From JBELHR01 sp049606855 (GTDB lineage: Bacteria > Bacteroidota > Bacteroidia > Flavobacteriales > Flavobacteriaceae), in the NCBI GenBank assembly GCA_049606855.1, contig JBMYVY010000007.1, positions 1 to 64,000 of the forward strand: a DNA stretch of 64,000 nucleotides. Reading direction: 5' to 3'. The position numbers and the translations under genes were made by a program. Below, in pieces: positions 43,771-51,910 of this stretch. Under the pieces are notes generated by a model, which saw only the letters and a program-made list of their open reading frames with translations, had not been told where the DNA came from and did no database searches. Position 1 is the first letter of the stretch. The number at the start of each line of letters is the position of its first letter.

Positions 43771-43803
43771 AAAAAAGACATGAGAAATCATGTCTTTTTT
43801 TTT
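43771..43803 (+). terminator. Terminator after the tRNA pair
   Basis: AAAGACATGA and TCATGTCTTT pair around loop GAAA, followed by a T-run. It begins 4 bases after tRNA-Thr. Confidence 0.9.
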
Positions 43804-43827
43804 GGACAAAACCGAAGTGTTTTTTAG

Positions 43828-43835
43828 TAAATTTG
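43828..43835 (+). promoter_or_regulatory. Putative -7 box (TAAATTTG) of udk operon
   Basis: TAAATTTG matches TAnnTTTG. It overlaps the in-frame ATG at 43833, so that ATG cannot be the start and the ATG at 43857 is preferred. Confidence 0.5.
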
Positions 43836-43856
43836 TATGATCAAAAAAGCTTTTAT

Positions 43857-44465
43857 ATGTTAATTTTAGGTATTGCAGGAGGAACGGGAAGTGGAAAAAC
43901 TACAGTAGTCAATAGAATCATGCAAGAACTTCCACAAGGGGAAGTTACCGTGATCTCTCAAGACCATTATTATAAGGATACTTCGGAATTGTCCTATGAA
44001 CAAAGAACCAAAATCAATTTTGACCATCCCAGTTCTATTGATTTTGATTTATTGACAAAAAATCTTACTGAATTAAAAGAAGGTAATGTTGTTGAGCAAC
44101 CTGTATATTCTTTTGTGACCCATAATAGAACCAGTGACAAGCTTATAACACATCCAAAAAAAGTTGTTATCGTTGAGGGAATTCTTATCTTTAATCACAA
44201 ACCGTTAATGGACTTATTGGACATTAAAATTTTTGTTCATGCTGATGCTGATGAGCGCTTGATTCGAAGAGCTTATCGAGACATCAAAGAAAGAGGAAGA
44301 GATATTGAAGAAGTTCTGAGTCGTTATCAAAACACACTCAAGCCTATGCATGAGCAATTCATCGAGCCTACAAAAAATTATGCAGATCTGATTATTCCGA
44401 ATGATCGATATAATGATGTAGCCATTGATGTACTAAAAACGGTGATCAGCAATCGATTAAACTAA
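43857..44465 (+). CDS. udk: Uridine kinase
   Basis: Udk phosphorylates uridine and cytidine in pyrimidine salvage. From ATG 43857 it has 202 residues, beginning MLILGIAGGTGSGKTTVVNR, the P-loop. ISQDHYYKD, NFDHPSSIDFDLL and VVIVEGILIFNH are family motifs, and the lid RLIRRAYRDIKERGR completes it. It heads a tight run with the FtsB-like gene, mutA and mutB; the FtsB-like ATG is 1 base after its stop. A promoter box lies 22 bases upstream. Confidence 0.95.
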   Translation: MLILGIAGGTGSGKTTVVNRIMQELPQGEVTVISQDHYYKDTSELSYEQRTKINFDHPSSIDFDLLTKNLTELKEGNVVEQPVYSFVTHNRTSDKLITHPKKVVIVEGILIFNHKPLMDLLDIKIFVHADADERLIRRAYRDIKERGRDIEEVLSRYQNTLKPMHEQFIEPTKNYADLIIPNDRYNDVAIDVLKTVISNRLN

Positions 44466-44774
44466 ATGAAAACAAACATAAACAAACGTATCTTTCAATT
44501 AATCAAGAATAAATATGTGATCATTACTTCATTTTTTTTGGCTTGGATGGTTTTTTTTGATGACAACTCTTTTTGGAATCAAAGAGAGCTGACTCAAGAA
44601 CTCGAAGAACTTAAAAAAACCAAGGCTTTTTACGAGGAAAAAATTAAATCCTACGAGGCTCAAATAAAAGAACTTCAAAACCGTGAAAGTCTTGAAAAAT
44701 ATGCTCGAGAAAAATACCACATGAAAAAAGAGGATGAAGTTATTTATTTAATTGAAATGGATAGTTCAAATTGA
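44466..44774 (+). CDS. FtsB/DivIC-type septum formation protein
   Basis: This 102-residue bitopic membrane protein has a short basic cytosolic start, one membrane helix (about 16-30, KYVIITSFFLAWMVFF), a coiled coil (about 38-75, rich in Glu, Leu and Lys) and the DivIC/FtsB tail LEKYAREKYHMKKEDEVIY. By family it joins the FtsQLB division complex in the periplasm. It follows udk directly and precedes mutA by 6 bases, an order I know from flavobacteria. Confidence 0.9.
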   Translation: MKTNINKRIFQLIKNKYVIITSFFLAWMVFFDDNSFWNQRELTQELEELKKTKAFYEEKIKSYEAQIKELQNRESLEKYAREKYHMKKEDEVIYLIEMDSSN

Positions 44775-44780
44775 CAAACT

Positions 44781-46121
44781 ATGCCGACCAAACTTTTTGA
44801 TGATTTTGATGCACTTTCAAAAAAACATTGGAAACAACTTTTACAAGTTGATCTAAAAGGAGACGATTATCACGATCTAATCACTTCCACCCTGGAAGGA
44901 ATTGATATTAACCCCTTTTACACAGCAGAAGACTTTAAGGGATTTTTTCAAGAACCTGTGCCGAATCAAGACTATAAAATAGCGCAACGCTTTTTCTTTT
45001 CAGAATCTTCGGGATTGAAGCATCAAATGAAAGTAGCACTCGATGCTGGAACATCCTATATTTTTCTCGAGGCATCTCGTAATTTAGAGGCTTTAATTGA
45101 TTTTTTAAAATCTATTGATTTTGAAGATCAAATGGTGATTGAAGTATCAAAACTCAATCCAAAACAGATTCAGACGCTGTGTTTCAATTACAAAGGAGCT
45201 TTGAATTACGATCCAATAGGAAATCTTGAAAGAACGGGGTATTTTCCTAAAGGTTTCGATTGGGGTGAATTTAAATCTCTAATGCGGCTTTACAGTGACC
45301 AAATAAGCATTGATCTCAATGCCTTTATATATGCGGAAGCGGGGGCTAATATAACTCAACAAATTAGTTTTTCTTTGAGTAAAGCAAAAGACTATATGGA
45401 AAAACTAAATTATCAAAGTGATTTGGTTTTTTCTAACCACATGAGTATTGGGGCAAACTTCTTTTTTGAAATCACAAAAGTTCGTTTATTCAGAAAAATA
45501 TGGAGGGACTTTAACAACAGCCTAGGAACTAATTATGAAATAGGTCTAAGTGGAAAAAGTTCTCAAAGATTCTTTACCACTTACGATTACAATAACAACA
45601 TCATTAGAAGTGCAACAGCTAACCTGGCGGCTGCTATTGGAGGTATTGAAACACTTGAACAGGTCCCCTATGATGTCCACTTTAAAAAGAAAAATGAATT
45701 CAGTGAATCTGTTGCTAGAAGTCAATTACTCGTGCTAAAACACGAAACAGATATTTTAAAAAAGGATTGGGTTTTGGGTAATTATTTCATGGATCAGTTG
45801 GCCGATAAATTAGCTATACAGATCATTAAACTATGCCAAGAAATTGAAGCTAAGGGAGGTCTTTTAAAAGGACTTTTCGATCATGAAATACAAGAAATGG
45901 TATTTTTACAACACCTGAGAGAGTACGAGGCATTCCAGGCTCAAGAAATTGCAGTCATTGGGGTACAACCTTATCATGACAAAACCCAAAAAATAAAAGA
46001 AGAAATTGAAAGAAATGAGCATTTTAAGGTGGTGGGTAAAATGATAAATCCAATTCTACCCGTAAGGATTGCCTATGCAAAAGAACAAGAACTTATAAAT
46101 CTGGAGTCTGATGAAGCGTAA
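44781..46121 (+). CDS. mutA: Methylmalonyl-CoA mutase small subunit
   Basis: MutA is the non-catalytic partner of MutB, degenerate from the same TIM-barrel. The 446 residues cover the barrel part (YAEAGANITQQISFSLSKAK and GLSGKSSQRFFTTYDYNNNI) but there is no C-terminal cobalamin-like domain, which is present in the roughly 600-residue proteobacterial and actinobacterial subunits. The shortened form is intact and overlaps mutB by 11 bases, so this is a normal reading frame, not a truncation artefact. Confidence 0.92.
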   Translation: MPTKLFDDFDALSKKHWKQLLQVDLKGDDYHDLITSTLEGIDINPFYTAEDFKGFFQEPVPNQDYKIAQRFFFSESSGLKHQMKVALDAGTSYIFLEASRNLEALIDFLKSIDFEDQMVIEVSKLNPKQIQTLCFNYKGALNYDPIGNLERTGYFPKGFDWGEFKSLMRLYSDQISIDLNAFIYAEAGANITQQISFSLSKAKDYMEKLNYQSDLVFSNHMSIGANFFFEITKVRLFRKIWRDFNNSLGTNYEIGLSGKSSQRFFTTYDYNNNIIRSATANLAAAIGGIETLEQVPYDVHFKKKNEFSESVARSQLLVLKHETDILKKDWVLGNYFMDQLADKLAIQIIKLCQEIEAKGGLLKGLFDHEIQEMVFLQHLREYEAFQAQEIAVIGVQPYHDKTQKIKEEIERNEHFKVVGKMINPILPVRIAYAKEQELINLESDEA

Positions 46122-48171
46122 AAAACTAGAAAATTTTAGGAGTTCCAATTTAGATTCAGGCATTCAGAGAAATCATCACGAAGAATTTATTGCCGGTCAA
46201 ATCCCATATTTGAGAGGTCCATACAGCTCCATGTACGTAAAACGTCCTTGGACCATAAGACAATATGCAGGGTTTTCAACAGCTGAGAAATCCAATGAGT
46301 TTTATAGAAAAAATTTAGCTGCAGGACAGAAAGGGCTTTCTGTCGCCTTCGATTTAGCAACTCACCGAGGATATGACTCGGATCACCCGAGAGTATCAGG
46401 TGATGTTGGAAAGGCAGGAGTAGCGATCGATAGCGTAGAAGATATGAAGGTTCTATTTGATGGAATTCCTCTTGATCAAATGTCAGTATCAATGACGATG
46501 AACGGAGCCGTACTTCCTATTATGGCCTTTTTTATTGTGGCAGCACAAGAACAAGGGATTCCTACAGATAAGCTTTCCGGCACCATCCAAAATGATATTT
46601 TAAAGGAATTCATGGTGAGAAACACCTATATCTACCCTCCTGCACCGTCCATGCGAATTATTAGTGATATTTTTAAATATACTGCTGAGCACATGCCACG
46701 CTTTAATTCCATTTCCATATCAGGATACCACATGCAAGAAGCAGGAGCTACGGAAGAAATTGAACTGGCTTATACCTTAGCCGATGGTATGGAATACCTC
46801 AAAGCAGGAATAGAAGCTGGTTTAGATATTGATGCTTTTGCTCCAAGGTTGAGTTTCTTTTTTGCAATTGGTATGAATCAATTTAAAGAAATCGCAAAAT
46901 TGAGAGCGGCACGAATGCTTTGGTCCAAAATAGTTAAGGGCTTTGGTGCAAAAAATAAGAAATCCTATGCCTTGCGCACGCATTGTCAGACATCCGGTTG
47001 GAGCTTAACGGCACAAGAACCATTTAACAATGTCACGAGAACAACCTATGAAGCTTTATCTGCAACTCTTGGGGGCACTCAATCCCTCCATACCAATGCT
47101 TTAGATGAGGCATTGGCTTTACCTACAGATTTTTCAGCGCGAATTGCTCGAAATACACAAATTATACTGCAACAGGAAACCGGGATTACAAAGACGGTAG
47201 ATCCTTGGGCCGGTTCCTTTGAATTGGAAAACTTAACTGCAGAACTTGCAGAAAAAGCTTGGAAGTTAATTGAAGAGATCGAGGAACTCGGAGGAATGAC
47301 CAAAGCGATTGAAAAAGGATTGCCAAAACTAAGAATCGAACAGGCCGCGGCAATAAAACAAGCCCATATTGACTCAAATAAAGAAATTATAGTGGGACTC
47401 AATGCTTTTGAAAACGGTATTGACGAAGAAATTGATATTTTAGAAGTGGATAACCACACGGTTAGAAACCATCAAATCTCAAGATTAAAAAACTTGAAAG
47501 CTAACAGGGATGATGAGCGAGTATCCGAGCAGTTAAAACACCTAGAAGATGCAGCCAAATCCAATAAACGGAACCTCTTGGAAATCGCAGTTGAAGCGGC
47601 TCGATCAAGAGCTACTTTAGGAGAGATTTCTGGGGCTCTTGAAAAAGAATTCGGAAGGCATGTGGCAGATACTCAAACCATAAGTGGGGTATATTCAAAA
47701 TCAGTAGGAATGGATAAGCAATTTGCAAAAGCACAAAAACTCTCTGACAGATTTGCTGAGTTAGAAGGACGTAGACCCAGAATAATGATTGCAAAATTGG
47801 GACAGGATGGACATGATCGAGGGGCAAAAGTAGTTGCTTCAGCCTACGCAGATATCGGCTTTGACGTTGATATGGGACCCTTGTTCCAAACTCCTGCTGA
47901 AGCCGCAAAACAAGCCATTGAAAATGATGTTCACCTTTTGGGGATTTCATCTTTGGCAGCAGGGCACAAAACCCTTGTCCCTGAATTAATACAAGAGCTT
48001 GAAAACCAAGGTCGACCGGACATATTAGTTGTGGTTGGGGGTGTAATTCCACCACAGGATTACGACTACTTATTGAATGCTGGTGCTGCCGGTATTTTCG
48101 GGCCTGGAACTAAAATTTCTCAAGCTGCAATAGAATTGTTAGAACCCATGATAAAAGTGCTAGAGGCCTAG
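46111..48171 (+). CDS. mutB: Methylmalonyl-CoA mutase large (catalytic) subunit
   Basis: MutB interconverts methylmalonyl-CoA and succinyl-CoA using adenosylcobalamin. In 686 residues the barrel has RGPYSSMYVKRPWTIRQYAG, SVAFDLATHRGYDSDHPRV, ISGYHMQEAGAT and LRTHCQTSGWSL. The C-terminal B12 domain has KLGQDGHDRGAKVVASAY (cobalt-ligating His in DGHDRG), LLGISSLAAGHKTL and VVVGGVIPPQDY. It is the last gene of the udk-ftsB-mutA-mutB run. No meaB GTPase gene is adjacent in the window. Confidence 0.96.
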   Translation: MKRKKLENFRSSNLDSGIQRNHHEEFIAGQIPYLRGPYSSMYVKRPWTIRQYAGFSTAEKSNEFYRKNLAAGQKGLSVAFDLATHRGYDSDHPRVSGDVGKAGVAIDSVEDMKVLFDGIPLDQMSVSMTMNGAVLPIMAFFIVAAQEQGIPTDKLSGTIQNDILKEFMVRNTYIYPPAPSMRIISDIFKYTAEHMPRFNSISISGYHMQEAGATEEIELAYTLADGMEYLKAGIEAGLDIDAFAPRLSFFFAIGMNQFKEIAKLRAARMLWSKIVKGFGAKNKKSYALRTHCQTSGWSLTAQEPFNNVTRTTYEALSATLGGTQSLHTNALDEALALPTDFSARIARNTQIILQQETGITKTVDPWAGSFELENLTAELAEKAWKLIEEIEELGGMTKAIEKGLPKLRIEQAAAIKQAHIDSNKEIIVGLNAFENGIDEEIDILEVDNHTVRNHQISRLKNLKANRDDERVSEQLKHLEDAAKSNKRNLLEIAVEAARSRATLGEISGALEKEFGRHVADTQTISGVYSKSVGMDKQFAKAQKLSDRFAELEGRRPRIMIAKLGQDGHDRGAKVVASAYADIGFDVDMGPLFQTPAEAAKQAIENDVHLLGISSLAAGHKTLVPELIQELENQGRPDILVVVGGVIPPQDYDYLLNAGAAGIFGPGTKISQAAIELLEPMIKVLEA

Positions 48172-48191
48172 TCTCGACTAATTAAATTAAT

Positions 48192-48199
48192 TACATTTG
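48192..48199 (+). promoter_or_regulatory. Putative -7 box (TACATTTG) of ccsBA
   Basis: TACATTTG matches TAnnTTTG and ends 19 bases before the ATG at 48219; a -33 element is not clear. Confidence 0.5.
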
Positions 48200-48218
48200 C
48201 AGCATTAAATTTTGATAG

Positions 48219-51200
48219 ATGAAAAAAGTTTATGACGTGCTGTTTTCAAGTCGCTTAATGGCGGTATTATTTCTCGTTTTTGCAGCAGCAATGGGAATAG
48301 CAACTTTTATCGAAAATGACTATGGAACAATGACCGCAAAAGTGTTGGTTTATAATGCTTGGTGGTTCGAGTTAATCATGGTTATGTTCTGTATTAATTT
48401 TACAGGTAATATTTTTCGTTACAAATTATACAAAAAAGAAAAATGGGCTGTTCTTGCCTTTCACTTGAGTTTTATTCTAATTTTAATCGGTGCCGGAATA
48501 ACGAGATACATCTCTTTTGAAGGGGTAATGCCAATTTTAGAAGGAGAATCTACAAACGTCTATTTTTCTGAAACTACGTATTTCGATTTTGTAGTGGATG
48601 ATGGAAAGGTTCAAAAAACCCCATCTTCTGACGCCTTGATGCTAAGCGCATGGGGAGATAACAATTTCGAAATAAGTACAGATTTTAAAGGAACACCGGT
48701 TGATTTAAAACTGATCAAATACGTTCCGTTTGCATTGAGCAAATTCACCGAAAGTGAACAAGGCGAGCTCTATTTGCATTTTGTTGAATCCAGCTCAGGA
48801 GGAAGACATGATCACTATATCAAGTACGGAAGCATAGAGAACATTCACGGGGTATTAGTTGGTTTTGAAGCTGAAGACGATTCTCAACCAAGTCTTAACT
48901 TTAGACAAGGTTCAGAAGGTTTAGAGTTACTTTCTAAAGATGAAGGAACCTTCTTTAGAATGGCGGATCAATTCCAAGGAAAAATAAATGCTAACAGCTA
49001 TGAGAGCTTTAATTACCTTTCAGTTCACAGTGTTGGAACACTTCAATTTGTGGTTCCTAAACCACCGTTAACAGGTAGCTTCGTCTTCGAAAGCGGGGTG
49101 AAAGAAGAAAATCCACTAGACCTTTTAAGGTTTCAGCTTACCGTAGGAAAACAGACTACTGAATTCGATTTAATGGGAGGTCAATACAACACAGAGGCTC
49201 CTTTACAAATGAACTTTAATGGCCTAAATTTCAGATTTAAATACGGAGCAAAAATTCTCGAGTTACCATTTAATCTGAAATTAAGAGATTTCCAACTGGA
49301 GCGTTACCCTGGTTCACAAAGCGCCATGTCCTATGCCTCAGAAGTTACCGTTATAGACCCGAGTGAAACCTTCGATTTTAGAATTTACATGAATCATATT
49401 TTGAATTATAAAGGCTATAAATTTTTCCAATCTTCATATGATCTTTCTGGTCCTGTGGAAGAAACTCGATTGAGTGTAAACCATGATTTTTGGGGAACAA
49501 CAATTACCTATATCGGCTATATGATTCTTTATATCGGATTGATGTTAATCATGTTCGTCAAAGGTACACGCTTCGATTTATTAAGATCAAAACTGCCTAA
49601 GATCAAAGCTAAAAAGGCTGCCTTAAGTGTTTTGTTGTTGATTGGTTTTTCTGGTTTTGCCCAAAACCATGAACATGAATCCAGCATAAGTAATACGCAA
49701 ATTGATTCAATAATTTCAGCAAATATTGTTGACCTTTCTCAAGCAGATTCTTTCGGAGCATTAGTTGTTCAGGATGCTGGAGGCCGAATGAAACCAATAA
49801 ATACTTTTTCTTCACAATTGTTGAGAAAAGTGAGTAAAAGCGACACGTATTTGGGTTATGACTCTGATCAAATATATTTATCGATAATCGAAAACCCGCG
49901 TTTGTGGTTTGAAGTTCCTATCATTTATTTAGAACGAGGAAACGACCAGATAAGAGAAATTCTTGGCTTACCGGTTAAACAAAAATATGCAGCGCTTTCA
50001 AACTTCTTAGACGAGCGTGGAAACTACATTATTAGAGAGCGTGTCGAAGAGGCTCAAAAAAAGAATGTAAGAAGTAAATTTGAAAAAGACTTGATCAATA
50101 TTGATCAGCGTGTTGGTTTACTTTATTCCGCTATTGGGGGTGGAATTTTAAAAATATTCCCAATTCCTAACGACCCTAACAATACTTGGGTTAGTCAGCC
50201 AGAACTAAATGAGGCTGGGTTTACGGGAATTGATTCGGTTTTCGTCAAGCAAATTTTACCAGTTTACATACAGACGTTACAAGAAGCTAAGGTTACAGGA
50301 AATTATACAGAATCTACTGAGATTTTAGATGGAATGAAAAATTTCCAAAAGAAATACGGAGCAGCGGTATATCCTTCTCAAGATAAAATTGACCTGGAAA
50401 TTGCATACAATAAATACGATGTATTTAAAAAGCTATTTTCTTATTATATGTACATCGGTACGCTGTTGTTCATTTTGGTTTTGGTTCAAATTTTTAAGGA
50501 CAATAAACTTATAAAAACCCTTATAAAAATTGGAATAGGAATAGTCATTTTCCTTTTTATCATGCACACTGGTGGACTTATTGCCCGTTGGATAATTTCG
50601 GGGCATGCTCCTTGGTCAAATGCCTATGAATCCATGATATATGTCGCTTGGGCAACCATGCTATTTGGACTCCTTTTTGGAAAAGATTCATCAATGACAA
50701 TTGCTGCAACCGCCTTTCTTACTTCTATGATTTTGATGATCGCTCATTGGAATTGGATGGATCCAGAGATTGCAAATCTTCAACCGGTTTTAAATTCCTA
50801 TTGGTTAATGATTCACGTGGCTATTATTGTAGCGAGTTATGGGCCTTTTGCACTGAGTATGATTATAGGTTTTGTGGCGTTGATTTTGATGATTCTAATG
50901 AACTCAAAGAACAAAAAGAAACTGAAGTTAACTATAGATGAGCTGACGACTATCAATGAGATGGCAATGACATTAGGGTTAATTCTACTTACCATTGGAA
51001 ATTTCCTCGGTGGAATGTGGGCAAATGAATCATGGGGAAGATATTGGGGCTGGGACCCAAAGGAAACTTGGGCTTTGATCAGTATTTTCATCTATGCCTT
51101 CGTCCTTCATTTAAGATTAATCCCTGGTCTGAAGAGCAAGTTTACCTTCAATTTATGGTCAGTAATTGCGTTTGCATCAATCATGATGACCTATTTTGGA

Positions 51201-51347
51201 GTTAATTTCTACCTGTCTGGATTGCATGCTTATGCTTCTGGAGACAAAGTGGTAACCCCAAGTTTTGTATACATAACAATTGTAGTTGTCGCTGTTGTGG
51301 GTATATTAGCAAAAATGAAGTACAATAAAAATTACAAAAATAAGTAG
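48219..51347 (+). CDS. ccsBA: Fused ResB-CcsA cytochrome c biogenesis protein (System II)
   Basis: CcsBA exports heme and ligates it to apocytochromes c on the outer side of the membrane. The 1042-residue protein has a ResB-like N-terminal half (helices at about 10-28, 45-62, 75-95, then a large periplasmic domain, then a helix near 430) and a CcsA C-terminal half. The tryptophan-rich heme-handling loop WGRYWGWDPKETWALI and the nearby HAPWSNAYESMIYVAW are present. A hydrophobic stretch (about 467-483, SVLLLIGFSGFAQ) sits at the junction. It is followed 6 bases later by a TPR membrane protein. Confidence 0.94.
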   Translation: MKKVYDVLFSSRLMAVLFLVFAAAMGIATFIENDYGTMTAKVLVYNAWWFELIMVMFCINFTGNIFRYKLYKKEKWAVLAFHLSFILILIGAGITRYISFEGVMPILEGESTNVYFSETTYFDFVVDDGKVQKTPSSDALMLSAWGDNNFEISTDFKGTPVDLKLIKYVPFALSKFTESEQGELYLHFVESSSGGRHDHYIKYGSIENIHGVLVGFEAEDDSQPSLNFRQGSEGLELLSKDEGTFFRMADQFQGKINANSYESFNYLSVHSVGTLQFVVPKPPLTGSFVFESGVKEENPLDLLRFQLTVGKQTTEFDLMGGQYNTEAPLQMNFNGLNFRFKYGAKILELPFNLKLRDFQLERYPGSQSAMSYASEVTVIDPSETFDFRIYMNHILNYKGYKFFQSSYDLSGPVEETRLSVNHDFWGTTITYIGYMILYIGLMLIMFVKGTRFDLLRSKLPKIKAKKAALSVLLLIGFSGFAQNHEHESSISNTQIDSIISANIVDLSQADSFGALVVQDAGGRMKPINTFSSQLLRKVSKSDTYLGYDSDQIYLSIIENPRLWFEVPIIYLERGNDQIREILGLPVKQKYAALSNFLDERGNYIIRERVEEAQKKNVRSKFEKDLINIDQRVGLLYSAIGGGILKIFPIPNDPNNTWVSQPELNEAGFTGIDSVFVKQILPVYIQTLQEAKVTGNYTESTEILDGMKNFQKKYGAAVYPSQDKIDLEIAYNKYDVFKKLFSYYMYIGTLLFILVLVQIFKDNKLIKTLIKIGIGIVIFLFIMHTGGLIARWIISGHAPWSNAYESMIYVAWATMLFGLLFGKDSSMTIAATAFLTSMILMIAHWNWMDPEIANLQPVLNSYWLMIHVAIIVASYGPFALSMIIGFVALILMILMNSKNKKKLKLTIDELTTINEMAMTLGLILLTIGNFLGGMWANESWGRYWGWDPKETWALISIFIYAFVLHLRLIPGLKSKFTFNLWSVIAFASIMMTYFGVNFYLSGLHAYASGDKVVTPSFVYITIVVVAVVGILAKMKYNKNYKNK

Positions 51348-51353
51348 TACACT

Positions 51354-51869
51354 ATGTTTAATAAATACATCAAAATTGTATTGGCAGTCCTTATCGGTGC
51401 GTGGTCCGCATACGAATTTTATCAAGGACATATTGGAAATGGAATAGCGCTGTTATTCCTTGCAGGAATTTTTATATTCTTTTTCTATAAAAATGAATTT
51501 TTACTTTTGGCTTTTTTAAAGATCAGAACTCAAGATTTTGCAGGAGCACAAAAATGGTTAAACTATATAAAAAATCCCGAGTCTGCATTGCGCAAGCCTC
51601 AACAGGCATACTATTATTTCTTAACGGGTTTAATCACAAGCCAGTCTAACTTGACTCAAGCTGAGAAACTTTTCAGAAAAGCACTTAAGCTTGGACTTTC
51701 TCAAGGTCATGATATCGCTATGGCTAAATTAAATTTAGCGAGCATTGCGATGACAAAAAGACGAAAAAGAGAGGCTACTACCCTTTTAAATGAGGCGAAG
51801 AAAGCCGATAAGCACAACATGATGGCTGGACAAATTAAACAGCTGAAAGATCAAATGAAACGCATGTAA
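51354..51869 (+). CDS. Small membrane-anchored TPR protein
   Basis: This 171-residue protein has two N-terminal membrane helices (about 6-22 and 30-47) and then two to three TPR-like helical pairs (DFAGAQKWLNYIKNPESA, AYYYFLTGLITSQSNLTQAE, KLNLASIAMTKRRKREATTL). Its position right after ccsBA suggests it may help cytochrome c assembly or simply be cotranscribed. A strong terminator follows. Function not established. Confidence 0.85.
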   Translation: MFNKYIKIVLAVLIGAWSAYEFYQGHIGNGIALLFLAGIFIFFFYKNEFLLLAFLKIRTQDFAGAQKWLNYIKNPESALRKPQQAYYYFLTGLITSQSNLTQAEKLFRKALKLGLSQGHDIAMAKLNLASIAMTKRRKREATTLLNEAKKADKHNMMAGQIKQLKDQMKRM

Positions 51870-51873
51870 TAAT

Positions 51874-51910
51874 AAAAAAAAGGCTTAGCAATTTGCTAAG
51901 CCTTTTTTTT
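51874..51910. terminator. Bidirectional terminator between TPR and LysM genes
   Basis: AAAAAAAGGCTTAGCA and TGCTAAGCCTTTTTTT make a near-perfect 16-base-pair stem with a 3-base loop; it separates two convergent genes. Confidence 0.92.

Noticed and set aside
43833..43856. Earlier ATG for udk
   Set aside because: It overlaps a TAAATTTG box, and the P-loop begins directly after the ATG at 43857.
44781..46121. mutA as a truncated pseudogene
   Set aside because: The frame is intact, couples to mutB by overlap, and short MutA is, as I recall, common in this phylum.
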